Of a stretch of DNA of 64,000 nt, positions 23,519 through 36,252 are shown piece by piece. The translations under genes and the position numbers were made by a program. A model generated the notes under the pieces. That model saw nothing but the letters and a program-made list of their open reading frames with translations. It did not search any database and was not told the DNA's origin. The DNA is from Sipunculus nudus (Eukaryota; Annelida; Sipuncula; Golfingiida; Sipunculidae), in contig CM049307.1 of the NCBI GenBank assembly GCA_026874595.1, positions 2,627,579-2,691,578 of the forward strand, written 5' to 3'. Numbering within the stretch: the stretch's first letter is position 1; the number at the start of each line of letters is the position of its first letter.

Positions 23519-25195
23519 ATGATGATGCATTCATGTACTACTCTGTGGTCTGGTCACCTTATTCCCCACATTATTTTTTGTGTGTTTTATACAGAAACCA
23601 AAGCCATTGCGGATACTGTAAAAACAACCGATGGCTGGACCGGATTTGTACTGGCAGAAGACGCCCAGACTTGTGGTTTCCAGCTTAACGTTCACTACAT
23701 TAACTTTGCTTTACCACACCCTGGTTACTGCGGAACAGGAACAGTCTTGATGCGATGGTACTTTTACAAGGAATCGTTCACTGAAACACCAAAGCTAACT
23801 TGCAGTAACCTCAGTCAGACGACTACATTAGATCAAGAGATCACCAGAACATATTTCCCAATGCTATGCTCTAATTCTGGAAACTATACATGTTCATGTA
23901 ATAAGGTTATCGTTATGCCTGTTGTTGCCAGACGTAGTAACCTACGTATAGGATTTGATGGATGCCGGTTTGAACGAAGGCTGCAATTTTACTACTCGAT
24001 TGAATTTCAATACATGGGTTACAAATGCGTTTCTGCTCCATCTACCTTTCCCTGTTATGAGACAGGGGTTGTTGACAGATACCTGAAAGACAATGAAAGT
24101 GTGAATGTAGAGCCAAGCTTTGCTACAGCTTACAGTGTTGACACTGTGGTTCGATTATTGGGAATAGCAACATCTCCGCTTTGCTACCAGTACGCTAGAG
24201 ATGTTGTCTGCAGGTTAAGATACCCCAGCTGTCTTTATGACAAACCAAGAGACATTTGCCGGGAGGCTTGTTACGAAATAACTGAAGGATGCCTCGAAGT
24301 CTCACAAGATGCATTTCTTCCCGATCTGAAAGGTCTCTGCCCTTTACTGAGGTCTGGTAAAGACAGTGCCGATTGTTGGTACGAGAAGGTTGACTGTGGA
24401 GACCCACCGCATGTTCCCAATTCCCGAACGTCTCTACATTTGTATAGTCATAACAGATATTACGTTAAATATACGTGCAAAGAAGGGTATATCCGTAAAG
24501 GTGAGCAACAGGTAAAGTGTGATTTGTCTGGAAGGTGGAAGGAACAATTACCTGTCTGCGATCGCCAGATTCCGACAGCTACCATTGTTATTTCGATTGT
24601 CATCGCTCTCTTGTTGAATGTGCTGTTTGTTTCTTGCGTTATATACAGGAAAGAATTGCGAGCCATTTTATATGTCAGAATTGGATGTACAATTGGCAGA
24701 CGATTTGAACAACTGAAAGAATATGATGCTTATCTGATTTCCGAGGGTCACGTGGCTGACAAGTTTGTAGAAACAATTCTATTACCGAAACTGGAAGAAG
24801 ATTGTGGCTTTAAAGTTCTTGCCAATGTTCGAGATGGTCGCCTTGGGGCTCCACTGCTGGAAGATTGCTACAATGATATGAAGAAATGTTCCCGAGCCGT
24901 TTTTGTGGTCGACAAGAATTTCATAGAAAATTCCTTTTTGTTAGATCTTTTCCGGCAGGCGGGGGAATTTGAAAAGATCCACAAAGGGTTCAGAGTGGTA
25001 ATTTTGCTGAACAACGTTTGTAAGAAGGATGTAAGAAAAACATCGCTGGAGTACTACGTCAAAACTGGCTGCTACTTGAGCGAAAATAAACGATTCTTCT
25101 TCGATTGTCTTAAAGACAGCCTACCAATGGCAAGACAAAGAAACATTTACTTACAGAGTGAGGAGAATTGCGAAACCTCGCAAATGTTATACTAA
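23519..25195 (+). CDS. Receptor 2: Fz-CRD/CCP/TM/TIR protein (558 aa)
   Basis: Intact single-exon paralogue in the same orientation as receptor 1. Signal peptide is about residues 1-25; three consecutive ATG codons open the frame, the first with A at -3. The unnamed N-terminal domain is 38-170. The Fz-type CRD at 170-286 is the clearest of the set: KPRDICREACYEITEGC resembles the ROR CRD signature. The sushi domain is 293-347 and the membrane helix 353-375. The TIR domain is about 401-536 with box 1 EYDAYLISEG and BB loop VRDGRLGAPLLEDC. A short tail ends CETSQMLY. The N-terminal ~425 bp differ from receptor 1 at only about six sites by eye, whereas the CRD is much more diverged, which suggests gene conversion. 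Role as for receptor 1; ligand unknown. Confidence 0.88.
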   Translation: MMMHSCTTLWSGHLIPHIIFCVFYTETKAIADTVKTTDGWTGFVLAEDAQTCGFQLNVHYINFALPHPGYCGTGTVLMRWYFYKESFTETPKLTCSNLSQTTTLDQEITRTYFPMLCSNSGNYTCSCNKVIVMPVVARRSNLRIGFDGCRFERRLQFYYSIEFQYMGYKCVSAPSTFPCYETGVVDRYLKDNESVNVEPSFATAYSVDTVVRLLGIATSPLCYQYARDVVCRLRYPSCLYDKPRDICREACYEITEGCLEVSQDAFLPDLKGLCPLLRSGKDSADCWYEKVDCGDPPHVPNSRTSLHLYSHNRYYVKYTCKEGYIRKGEQQVKCDLSGRWKEQLPVCDRQIPTATIVISIVIALLLNVLFVSCVIYRKELRAILYVRIGCTIGRRFEQLKEYDAYLISEGHVADKFVETILLPKLEEDCGFKVLANVRDGRLGAPLLEDCYNDMKKCSRAVFVVDKNFIENSFLLDLFRQAGEFEKIHKGFRVVILLNNVCKKDVRKTSLEYYVKTGCYLSENKRFFFDCLKDSLPMARQRNIYLQSEENCETSQMLY

Positions 25196-26150
25196 TAGTC
25201 ACTGCTTCTCGTACGAGCGTTCTACGACACTCAGGTCATCTGAACTATGGCGAGCACCCGTCCGTCCGTCCGTCCATAAACTGAGCGCAAATTGTAATTG
25301 TTTGTACTAAAAACTTCTAACCTGACATCAAGGTAGGTCCTTGGTAAATCCTCTTACAGTTACATGCGTTTTTGTGTGTTGTAACACTCAGAAAATCAGA
25401 CTTGTGCTTTTGTTGAGGGCTGAAAACAAACATTTTGCACTCAGCCCAAAAACTGATAACTTGTGCTTATCTGCACATCTCACATTGTTCCCATGAACAG
25501 CCAGTTCCTCAGACCTGTGGAGGACACAATTATATGAAATTTTAACATTTTAGTCAGTTGATGTATGAAAATCATGCATTAGATACCTCAGTAACTATTG
25601 CATGGATCCTTCTGAAATATGGTTACTTACTGATCATGGACAGTCCTTGCAGCTATACATCACTGGTGGCATCATCTTTATATCTTTATTTCTTTATATT
25701 TATGTATCTGTCATACAATATTAAGACCCGGAAATCAGGCTTGACACGTCACAATAGGAATCCTGCGAACAAATTATTTATACTATATGCACAAATTGAA
25801 AACATGCATTATTTATATATTTGTATCTATAATTTGAAAAAAATGAAGCAAATCCGTTTTTTTTAATCCTGCACAACTGCCGTAGACACAATTTCAAAAT
25901 ACTTAAATGGCAGCAATCTTAGTTGATACAATTACGCAGCGTCAGAGATCAGCTGAGCATCATTACCCCTGGGTCACATGTTTAATATCTATGAAGATAT
26001 AACAAGTGGCTTAACAGTACCCAAATGGTGTTAAAGATAAAATGTTTTACAAATTGTCACTGCTTATCTGAAGCTCACACAGATTATAAATGTATTATAT
26101 CCAATTTCAAACCTCTATATAAACGAACATTGAAATTGCTGTTTGGTATA
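25196..26150. other. Downstream flank of receptor 2, no gene recognised
   Basis: Includes at 25228-25275 a phrase related to the dispersed repeat at 11.16 kb (CTGAACTATGGCGAGCACC with repeated GTCC). Otherwise AT-rich with short frames. Confidence 0.5.
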
Positions 26151-26590
26151 CCATATTGTATACTGTTAGTTATATCATATTGTATGCTGTTAGGTATATC
26201 ATATTGTATGCTTTTAGGTATATTATATTGTATGCTGTTAGTTATATCATATTGTATGCTGTTAGATATATCATAGTGTATGCTGTTAGGTATATTATAT
26301 TGTATACTGTTAGTTATATCATAGTGTATGCTGTTAGGTATATCATATTGTATGCTGTTAGGTATATCATATTGTATGCTGTTAGGTATATCATAGTGTA
26401 TGCTGTTAGGTATATTATATTGTATACTGTTAGTTATATCATATTGTATGCTGTTAGGTATATCATATTGTATGCTGTTAGGTATATTATATTGTATCCT
26501 GTTAGGTATATCATATTGTATGCTGTTAGGTATATCATAGTGTATGCTGTTAGGTATATCATAGTGTATGCTGTTAGGTATATCTGTTGT
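26151..26590 (+). repeat. 24-bp tandem array, about 18 copies
   Basis: The unit is TATATCATATTGTATGCTGT plus TAGG. Variation is limited to a few positions (CATATT/CATAGT/TATATT, GCTG/ACTG, AGG/AGT). The 24-bp length keeps one forward frame open as an eight-residue repeat (ILYAVRYI), which I regard as an artefact. Confidence 0.95.
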
Positions 26591-27179
26591 ATGCTATGCT
26601 GGTTAGAAGAATCAAGTGGATGTCGGTTGTTCAACCGGTCTTGTAAACTCTAACAGGTTGAAAAGCGAATTTGCAAAGCGAAACTGGTGACAAAGTTAAT
26701 GTATTGTACATATTGTTAACAGTATATCAGAGATTTTTGAATTAAAACTTGATTGTTTATTTCCTATAACCGTGTTTTCATTTGAAAGTGAAACTCTTGC
26801 TTGGACTGGTTGATTGAGCGACCGTAACATTATATAACTGTTCACTTATTTTTAGGAAGAGGCTTAATGCTCTTTGGGTCCTGAGTAAATGCCGATGTTT
26901 GTAAAGCTGGAGTTTCATTTTTTTCTGAAAAGTGACTTCATTGTGAAGAAAACGATATCCACATTCTACATTTACTTTAATTAAACTGTGCTTACACTAT
27001 AATTTATACACTTGAAATATGCGATTTAATCAGCATTATTCAACATTTAATTCGGAGGAAACCCGTTATTACAAAATACACACGTGCAAACGTGACCATG
27101 CCCTGTCAAGTCTGAACTGAATATCACAGATTAATACGGTACACCCATAGAATTCAAAATATGTGATTTTTGACTTGCA
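26591..27179. other. No gene recognised
   Basis: AT-rich flank between the 24-bp array and the duplicated segment. Confidence 0.5.
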
Positions 27180-27725
27180 GCAGTGATTGATTTTAAACGT
27201 GTTGCTCTTGCATTAAGAACTGAGAGGTTGCGAACAAAAAGATCAAAATTTATGTATCTGTTATTTTTTATTATTAAATCACATTTATATGTGTTGTAAA
27301 CATATTAACCATTTTAAAGAATATTTTTTTTTAAACTTTCACGTTTTGTTAAATTGCTTTTAATTAGAAGAATTACAATCCATTTTTGTCGCTTGTGTTA
27401 CTGTGGGAGACGAATTAAAAAAAAAAGAAAGTGAAATCATATTTACATCCCTATGAATGCAAAAGCTAATGATCCATATATAACATCATATATCAAGATA
27501 TCATTTTTGCACACAAAAGGCTTTTCAATTGCCTGGAAACAAAAACTTCTTTATACTGTGAAAATGTGAAAATGCAAATCCTGTTATGAAAAATGTCATT
27601 TAATCACCTTGTCTATATGTTTATTATCTCCCTGGGCATTTAAAGCACCTGGTACTATAAATGTGTTTTTTTTAATCAACTATTAAAACTAGAAAGTAGA
27701 CAGAGCCAGGATCCTGATCAAGCTT
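27180..27725 (+). repeat. Segmental duplication copy, downstream of receptor 2
   Basis: Partner of 18170-18720. Shared ordered blocks lie about 2-2.5 kb beyond the stop codons of receptors 1 and 2. Confidence 0.6.
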
Positions 27726-28125
27726 TTATGTGAATTACACAAGGACAGAAAATAAATGAACGCAGGTACGGAAATCCGTGGACCCTGTTCGATCAATGCA
27801 AGGTTAAATCATAGCTCAGCTCTGTTCACAGTTGCTCCATCACAAAATGGTAGAAAATTCGTATACAGCAAAGAAAAAAAAAATGGTCATCCAGCTTACC
27901 TAAAAAGGTTTAAGGATTATCCTTTGTGTTTCGCGAACCCTCTTAAATATTCATTAATTCCTGCATAACTTATAAGAAAAACTACTTATAAACAAACCAA
28001 CCAAATAACCAGCCACTTAACCACATGACCAACCAACGACGGAAAAAAAACCATAACACTTCCTGGCCCAGGCCCGGCGGAACATTATGAGATTGGACAG
28101 GCTCTTCGGACATGCAACATGTGCA

Positions 28126-28143
28126 CCCCCCCCCCCCCCCCCC
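28126..28143 (+). repeat. Poly-C tract
   Basis: Eighteen consecutive C. One of several long G/C homopolymers in this AT-rich window (others at 7396, 9385, 29938 and 38957). Confidence 0.95.
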
Positions 28144-28288
28144 GACATACTTTAAAAATTAAGGTTCAAGATTTGCATTGATGAGCTATTAATTCCCAGC
28201 GTACTTGATATAATAAACACCAATGAAAGCCCAGTTAATGCTGTTTTTCTGATTGTTATCTGAGAGTTTATATATGCAGTTTTACTGA

Positions 28289-28400
<112 letters not shown>

Positions 28401-28820
28401 TAACAATGAATTTGACAAAAGAAAAATCGGCACGAGTTGCTTTGGATAAAACTTTCAAAAGGGACGTGTTACCGTATTTTACTTCAACCATCATGTTTTT
28501 GTCAATAAAAAAGATGTCACTTTAAATGACAAACAGAAGTTCTCATTTGATTCAATGAAAAAAGCTCGAAATATTTAATTTGTTTTTAATGACTGGATTC
28601 CATATTATCGTAAAAATCGTGAAATTTGAGTGGAAAGCTTTCTTTGACAGATATGTATGGTGAACAGCAGTTTTATTGTTGTAAACATATCACAACTACA
28701 AGATACATTTTTTAACCCTTATATTTAACATTTTTTGCATAGTGATTAATATCTATAGTATAATGTTTTGTCAAATTAAACTATGTTGTTATTTATTATT
28801 TGCCAGTAGTTTAAAATGTC

Positions 28821-29573
28821 CTATATGATTTACCTAGTATGTAAGCTGTCTATCTGATGTACCTAGTATGTAAACTGTCTATCTGATGTACCTAGTATGT
28901 AAGCTGTCTATCTGATTTACCTAGTATGTAAGCTGTCTATCTGACGTACCTAGTATGTAAACTGTCTATCTGATGTACCTAGTAGGTAAGCTGTCTATCT
29001 GATGTACCTAGTATGTAAGCTGTCTATCTGATGTACCTAGTATGTAAGCTGTCTATCTGACGTACCTAGTATGTAAGCTGTCTATCTGACGTACCTAGTA
29101 TGTAAACTGTCTATCTGATGTACCTAGTATGTAAGCTGTCTATCTGATGTACCTAGTATGTAAGCTGTCTATCTGATGTACCTAGTATGTAAGCTGTCTA
29201 TCTGATTTACCTAGTATGTAAGCTGTCTATCTGATTTACCTAGTATGTAAGCTGTCTATCTGATTTACCTAGTATGTAAGCTGTCTATCTGATGTACCTA
29301 GTAGGTAAGCTGTCTATCTGATGTACCTAGTAGGTAAGCTGTCTATCTGATGTACCTAGTATGTAAGCTGTCTATCTGATGTACCTAGTATGTAAGCTGT
29401 CTATCTGATGTACCTAGTATGTAAGCTGTCTATCTGATTTACCTAGTATGTAAGCTGTCTATCTGATGTACCTAGTATGTAAGCTGTCTATCTGATGTAC
29501 CTAGTATGTAAGCTGTCTATCTGATTTACCTAGTATGTAAGCTGTCTATCTGATTTACCTAGTATGTAAGCTG
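28821..29573 (+). repeat. 29-bp tandem array, about 26 copies
   Basis: The unit is CTGATGTACCTAGTATGTAA plus GCTGTCTAT. CCTAG starts at 28833, 28862, 28891 and so on at 29-bp spacing. Variants are confined to GATGT/GATTT/GACGT, TATG/TAGG and AAGC/AAAC. There are no unique spacers, so it is not a CRISPR-type array. The 29-bp length is not a multiple of three, so no frame stays open. Confidence 0.96.
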
Positions 29574-30610
29574 AGCATTATGTATAGAAGATATATTCAG
29601 AAGCAATTTCCAACTTTTGTCTAGTTAAATGTATTGCTGCAATTACTAACACGGAATGTAATATAACGATGTAATTCTACAGTTTAAATGATAAACTGAA
29701 TCATCAACCCAGCTTTATAAATGTTATCTTTAAAACACCTGATGATTAATTATTGAAGTACCGGTATTACGTTTTAGGGCGACTTCTTCAATCCTAAAAA
29801 AATGCACCATAATCAAGACTGCTTTCTTAAACTTAACCAGCTCAAGAATGATTGATATGTCGGTAGCTCATTTTTACAGGATTTAAATGAGAGCTTATTT
29901 TTATGGAGAAATGGCATTCAACATTTTTTTCCTACCACCCCCCCCCCCCCCCGCCCATAACTCTCTAAATTTCTCAAAGCTCTTTTGTGCGACTGTTTAA
30001 AAATGATCAGTTCAGACTATACAATACCTCAAATTTCTTCATACACATTACATTTGCGACACAAAAGGAATATATTCCGTTAGTAGTATAATTGTGATTG
30101 CTGGTGTAGGCACATCGTACCCGGTGACCAGCCCGTCCCCTGATGATAAACAAACCCGTATCTCATTGAATACTCATGTGCACCCACATATGTTTGCAGG
30201 TTCAGAATATTAGCTGTGTAATGACAAAATTTACTTAACATCGATACAATAATCCGCAGTTACCACTGCTAAATGACAGTAAATGAGCCAATTTAATCAT
30301 CATTATTTATTTATCATTGCAATCAACTGATCTTCCTGACGGTAGGCACATTTTGCTGTTTCATAGTGATCACGAGCTCCTGCGAAAAAATCGACCAATA
30401 TGCAGGTTGAACATTCCTATACGAGCTTTTGAACAGGTTCTTTGCACAAAAAAAGCATAACACTGACATTTAATGGATAAAATAATTTGTTAAAAGGGGC
30501 TCTCATTCTATATGATTATCAATATTTTCTTTCGCGTTTCAAAAATTATGTAAATTTACGTGCATATGGTCCCTTCAATCTGTGGGGCCCTTGACCACAT
30601 GCCCAGTTCA
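29574..30610. other. No gene recognised
   Basis: AT-rich sequence with a C-tract at 29938-29952. No frame of note. Confidence 0.5.
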
Positions 30611-30840
30611 CCACATAACTCACACACATCTAATAGGGCAGTCACACACAATCAGTGTACCGACGGCCCCGCACACATAACTCACACACATCTAATAGGG
30701 CAGTCACACACAATCAGTGTACCGACGGCCCCACACACATAACTCACACACATCTAATAGGGCAGTCACACACAATCAGTGTACCGACGGCCCCGCACAC
30801 ATAACTAACACACATCTAATAGGGCAGTCACACACAATCA
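30611..30840 (+). repeat. 62-bp tandem repeat, about four copies
   Basis: CATAACT recurs at 30614, 30676, 30738 and 30800, an exact 62-bp spacing. Each unit carries CATCTAATAGGGCAGTCAC and CAGTGTACCGACGGCCCC. The last unit is truncated. Confidence 0.95.
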
Positions 30841-31955
30841 TTCCAGACTTTCACTCGCACATTTGGTATATGTTTTACAATGTCTCACATGCCTGCATCT
30901 AAATTTCCTATAAAATCTGTAAATGCGGAAGCACATGAGCATTGTATGTCTTCGTATGAAAATTAGAAATATGAAATAGTTCAAAATAAGTTATGTTTTC
31001 ACACAATTTTGATATCTGATAAATCCACGAACAGAGCCATACCCATACAGTTCTACAATGCTCACATGTTTCTGAAAAGTGCTGAGTCACCTACCTCAAC
31101 TTTTTCGCATCAGTGGATTCTAATATGTTGGCATAGAAATGATCGCAGCATTATTATGACATTATAATCAATTTTACTCAACCTTTATAGATTAGGAGAT
31201 AATCGACATTAAGAAAATAATAGAATCACCTTGATTTAGCCCTGTGATCTTCAAGCGTATGGCAAAAGCTCACTGAAACTGGGTAACTGGACGTTAATAA
31301 GGCAGATCCTAGATAAGAATTAATAAAATCGGATAAAAAATATATAGTGGAATAGTTAAAATAAGGGTAAACAAACATATGTCTTTACCTATTGATAGGT
31401 GGAGATAATAGCGTGAATCGGTGTACTTTATTTCGGTGATTAAAAACTGAGGTGTACGCGAAGACGTGCGGCCTTGTACACAAACTGTGCTGGACACGAC
31501 ACAACTGATTCAGACATTTGCCCGGTAACAATGCCGTATTAATATGGCTAAATCATCTTGCACGTGTGAAAATATATAACAGTAAATATTCCAAAACAAT
31601 GATAAGTACGTATATGCGTTTCTTACGATGCAATTCACATCTAATCGTGATATGTATAAATGCCATAAAGATACCTTAGCTTAATTTTTGTACGTGGACT
31701 GTTTGCTGCATAACTCACATGCCGAGTTATTGTGAATAGTTTGAACAAGGCGGCGTGGTCCCCCTTTATCCAGCTAAATGTATTTTCTCTTATACAATTT
31801 CAATACATTATCGTATTTAACCTTGGTAAGGAATACATCAGGAGGATACGATACTTATAGATAGGTCAGCTTGCGACGTTCCGTTACAGTAATTTGGCCG
31901 CCATGTGTTACAACCCGGGTAACCTTGATAAAGATAATTGTAGCTCCAATGTCTA
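30841..31955. other. No gene recognised
   Basis: AT-rich flank between the 62-bp array and the LINE 3' end. Confidence 0.5.
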
Positions 31956-31962
31956 TAAAGCA

Positions 31963-32007
<45 letters not shown>

Positions 32008-32192
32008 TTATTCTTTTAATGCTCACATATCCAGAATACAAGACTCTGCTCAAGGCGCATAACAATACAATATATAAATAGCAATCACATCATTTAAAAA
32101 AAGGACAATAATTAGTATATACTTAAAACGTAATGCCAGTGTTAAGATCAATAAAATGTCATAATATTAAATACTAAAACAAAGCATATAAT

Positions 32193-33497
32193 CTACCATT
32201 TACATAAAATATTATCATAAGCTTGCCTAACTAAGTGTGTCTTCAGTGCACGCTTAAATATATCAATAGAATTTGATTTCTTTATATAGTCCGGCAAATT
32301 GATCCAGCGCACAGGAGCACAACAACTGAATGCGCTTTCCCTATATGTAGATAATTTACTCCTAGGTTCACAAAGACGCATGTATTTATTACTTGATTTC
32401 AATGCACGAGGTGCAAAATGTAACTGGAATAATTATGTGACATATAAAGGCGCTTGTTCATTGAAAACCTTACATGTAAGCAGCAATATTTTAAATCTAA
32501 TACGGAATTCTACAGGTAGCCAGTGCAGCTCGAACAAGACGGGTGACGTAAGATCACGCATAGAACATCTAGATACAATACGAGCCGTCTGATTTTGAAT
32601 TCTTTGCAGTCTTAACATCTGAGATTTGGATACTCCATATATTAGGGAATTACAAACATCTAACCTCGACAAAATCAGACTCTGTGCTGACTGTGCAGAA
32701 GTTGACTTAGAAAGACATTCGCGGTTGTACAGATTTAAATAAGCACTCTTACATATTAAACTGATATGTGCCTTTTGTTTAAAAGATTTCGCCCTTTCTG
32801 AGTTGGTACCAACAGGTACCAACAGTAATGCAAGGATTAACAACTTTCTGTAACTGCTAAACTGAACCCATAGTTATCATCTCCGTTTTGTCACCATTGA
32901 GTTCAAGCTTGTTTTGTATCTTCCCATGTTGAATATGGTTCACACATTTCTCAATTTTTTCTCAAGGTAAAATCCAGATCACAAGGTGAGCATGGTGTGT
33001 AGAACTGTGTATCATCTGCATACAGAACGGAATCTAAGCCTTGTTCCTACGATGTTACCAAGGGGTTTTCGTATACATTGTAAAAAGAATAGGGCCTAGA
33101 ACGGAACCTTTAGGTACACCATATTTTTTAAACTGATCCATCCAAAACACTTTCGCCAATGACAACTGACTGTGTCCTGTCACAGAGGTACGCCTTCATC
33201 CAGGCTAGAGCGAAATCTTTGATACCATACATATCTGACAACTTGACACAAGAAGCTGGTAATTAATTGTATCAAAGGCAGCTGACATTCAAGCAGTATC
33301 AAGACTGTATCTTGTTGTCTGTCAATACTTCTCAGAATATCGTTTTGAACACGCAACAGAGCTGTTTCAATAGAATAACCGATACGATAAGCCGACCGGA
33401 TTGGCCCCTCCAGATTATTCATTTTAATGTAAGTTGCTACGACTATTTCTACTACCGTAGAAACAAATGTTAAATTGCTGACTGGTCTTTGGTTCAT
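32193..33497 (-). pseudogene. LINE reverse transcriptase, frameshifted
   Basis: Pieces in order on the minus strand are QRPVSNLTFVSTVVEIVVA (RT palm start), a YADD active site encoded at 33011-33022 (SVLYADDTQFYT), LQRIQNQTARIVSRC then FELHWLPVEFRIRFKILLLT (typical C-terminal block), and CEPRSKLSTYRESAFSCCAP ... FKRALKTHLVRQAY near the end. The YADD box survives but frames shift between pieces, so no full enzyme can be made. Confidence 0.85.
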
Positions 33498-33944
33498 GAG
33501 ACATTCAGCATCTTAAGAAGTTTTTTTAATAGTGGTGTTACCAAAGCCTCCTTCATATTCAGTGAAACACTACCAGACACCATTGATTTATGAAAATTTT
33601 TTGTTATGACTGGTGACAGTACAAAATGTAATTTCTTCACAATCCAAGTTCTTCAGTAGATGGACAAAAAAAAAAAAAAAAAAAAAAAAAAAACAGCAGA
33701 GATGGCTTATTAATATCTAGGTCTTGGGACTTACATTCTGTATACATATTGTGTTGGACAGCTGGAACAGGACAGTCTGGAAAATCAGCAACTTTATCCA
33801 AATCATCTCTAATCGATGTAATGTTTTTATAAAAAAAAATAAAAAAAAACATTCAAACTGAATTGCCAAATTCTAGTCATCTCCGGAACCTGATATACAT
33901 TTGACTTTCACAGAAACCTAAGAATTCATAGTCTTGTATAAAAG

Positions 33945-35191
33945 TTAAGCATCAGAGGCAACAGTTTCTAATTTAGATCCAATGAATGCCCTTTTTCTTT
34001 CCTGAATTAATCCCATTAGTTCGTTTCTCTGATTTACAAATATCTCCATGTGTACTATCAATTTTGTCCGTCTCCACGTACGTTCTGTCTTCCTTAAATC
34101 TTGCTTTCTCTGCCTTAATTCTTTATCATACCACAGTGCATGTGGTCTATTCACAACTGATCTAACTTTCTGAGGGACATTAATATGTAACAAATCAGTA
34201 AGAACTTTGTTGTAAAATTTAATCATTTGTCCTAAAGTACTATCTGCATGATCTAGGCTTCTCTTTGCAAAGGATACACTGACAGATTCAGCAAATGACT
34301 CAATGTCAAGGTCACTCCATCTACGTGATTTTTCTTGTCTGGTGATACGTTTACACTTAGCTGTTGATATGTGACCAATTACAACTGCATGGTCTGAAAT
34401 AAATGTGTCAACATATATATTTTCTACCAATGATGAGGAATCTTGTGTTACAGCTAAATCAAATATATTTCCCCTCATATGTGCTCTTTCATCAATTATC
34501 TGTTGATAATGAGTACACTGTAGCAAATCAAGAAAGTAAGAAGCTTCAGTATGCTGAGTATTATTCACATGAATATTAAAATCCACAGCGATTACCAGAT
34601 TCTCAGGTGTATACACGAACCGGTTCAAATAGCTCTCAAATTGTATTACATTTAAACGGTTTTGTTTGGATGGCGGGAGTCTATAGATCACTATTAACCG
34701 GAAATCATTTTTCTCAATTGAAATCGTGGACTCCATGCATTCAAAACTCTGAATAAGATAGACATTCAAAGTTTCTTTCAAAATAAGAGATGCACCACCA
34801 TATCCCCACCATCATATCTTAGTACATGATAAAAGTTATAGCCTGTTGGTTTTAGATAACGGCACACAACATGATCAGACTCCTTTAGCCATGTCTTAGT
34901 AATAGCAAATATATCAAGGTTCTTATCAAGAATGTAAGTCTCCAAAACGGCACATTTATCTTTGACTGATTGAGCATTAACCACACCAAAAGTAAGGTTG
35001 CCACTCGTGGTCTTTCTACATTTTATAGTATGTAATGTTCTATTAGAGGCAGAAATATGTCTAGAAAATGGAGTTCCCAAGACTAATAATGACCTCAATA
35101 TGTTATCATTGTTCAAAACAGCCTCACAGATGTATGGTCTTATTGACATGTCTTTCCTAGGAAATTTGAAAGTAACCATCTTATCACTCAT
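33945..35191 (-). pseudogene. LINE apurinic-type endonuclease, inactivated
   Basis: Two overlapping minus frames (35191-34778 and 34781-33945) form an EEP-fold endonuclease. LTFGVVNAQSVKDK is the N-terminal strand. ITKTWL replaces the usual (T)ETWL, losing the catalytic Glu. VIAVDFNIHVNN is a changed GDFN motif. ISDHAVVIG keeps the SDH box. The linker towards the RT is Arg/Lys-rich. The frame break near 34780 and the E-to-K change indicate loss of function. Confidence 0.8.
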
Positions 35192-35819
35192 TTCAGCCTC
35201 CCATATTGTGAAATACTTTTTATTTTAACAGTTTGCAAAGCATTTTCTTTTATTTCCAAAGTTTTGAACCAAACAATTCGATGAACACGCCAAACCATTG
35301 TTCGCCAGGTGTTCATCAGCATCATTCAGATTTTTGTTATGAGAACAATCTGAAATTTGATGACTGACTTGATTCACAAGAAAATCATTGATATGAATTT
35401 GAAAAAGGTTACCAAAATTAATGTTAAAATAAAAGACTTGTGTTTTGACCTACATTTTGACCTACAGATTTTCTTTGACATATTGTTATCTTTTTTCTTG
35501 TTTAACAACACATCAAACTCATCAGTTGAGCATTCATGAGCCAATTCAATGTTACATTTATCAGGATCACCACAATATATTCAATGGGAATAAAAAAGTC
35601 ATCTGATTTAGAAGTTTAGAGTTCCAAAGTCTTTCATTAAACAGTCTCTTTCTAACTGTCCGCTGCAATTTTGCTGCAGGAATTTCCAGTAATTCTGTAC
35701 ACCCATAAATTCTTCTTTGTGGTTTCTCTGTCCGCTCTAGATCAACACCATCAGGATCATGAACCCTGGTAGTCATGTCCAGCATAGCGACATCATTGGT
35801 TATTTTTCCCACGGTTTAC

Positions 35820-36252
35820 CTGGACTTAACAGAAATCCTGCAGGATGCCATGTCATCAGGGCTCGTTTGATCTTGAATAGCTAAGTCTTGTTCTACCGGG
35901 ATCAAGGCATTGTAATGTTCACCACGACGATGGAACATTATTGTATCCCTAGATTGATATCCATAGGTTGCTACAATTGCCTTCCTGAATGATCTTGTTC
36001 CATGTTCGTCTTCATCGAATACATGTATATTTAATTTGACACCATTTTCCTTACGTACAAAACCTCATCACCATATTGCGAGTTCAAAGTTTTGTAGCGA
36101 CAGCTTGTCACCCCAAACGTCGATTTTAGATGAACTGGAGACGATGGGGTGACAGTACAAGCTATTGGGTTCGCATCAATTCTAGTACGTGCAGATGTGC
36201 ACGCCATTTCTGACACTACTTTTTCATTTTCATCTACTTCTCGAACTGCCAT
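35820..36252 (-). pseudogene. OTU-protease-like fragment, C-terminal half
   Basis: The minus strand from ATG at 36252 gives a Ser/Thr-rich start and SQYGDEVL. After a frame change it continues RKENGVKLNIHVFDEDEHG and then FHRRGEHYNALIPVEQ. GDEV...IHVFD...HYNAL is the usual C-terminal half of OTU cysteine proteases, with the HYN catalytic His. A stop near 35815 is followed by open sequence (RTEKPQRRIYGCTELLEIPA). It lies directly upstream of, and on the same strand as, the LINE. It could therefore be a LINE ORF1 (OTU domains are known in Dualen/RandI LINEs) or a host gene. An ACTTCCGG (ETS-type) site on the plus strand at 36411-36418 would suit a host promoter. Confidence 0.5.

Larger units (their letters stand above)
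31963..35270 (-). mobile_element. Decayed non-LTR retrotransposon (L2/CR1/Jockey-like LINE)
   Basis: On the minus strand the order is endonuclease, reverse transcriptase, C-terminal region and a 3' tail. The tail has TGCGCCTTGAGCAGAG, then a spacer, then GAATAAATTATTATTATT running into (ATT)n, seen on the plus strand as (AAT)n at 31963-32007. This matches L2/CR1-type ends. The 5' boundary is unclear; open sequence continues upstream past 35200 and could extend to the OTU-like piece at 35.8-36.25 kb. A 28-A run at 33666-33693 interrupts it. Multiple frameshifts show it is dead. Confidence 0.85.

Noticed and set aside
26156-26653. 165-codon ILYAVRYI-repeat protein
   Set aside because: A direct consequence of a 24-bp minisatellite; no unique coding flank.
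28821-29573. CRISPR-like direct repeats
   Set aside because: Units are contiguous with no unique spacers, and the genome is animal; it is a minisatellite.
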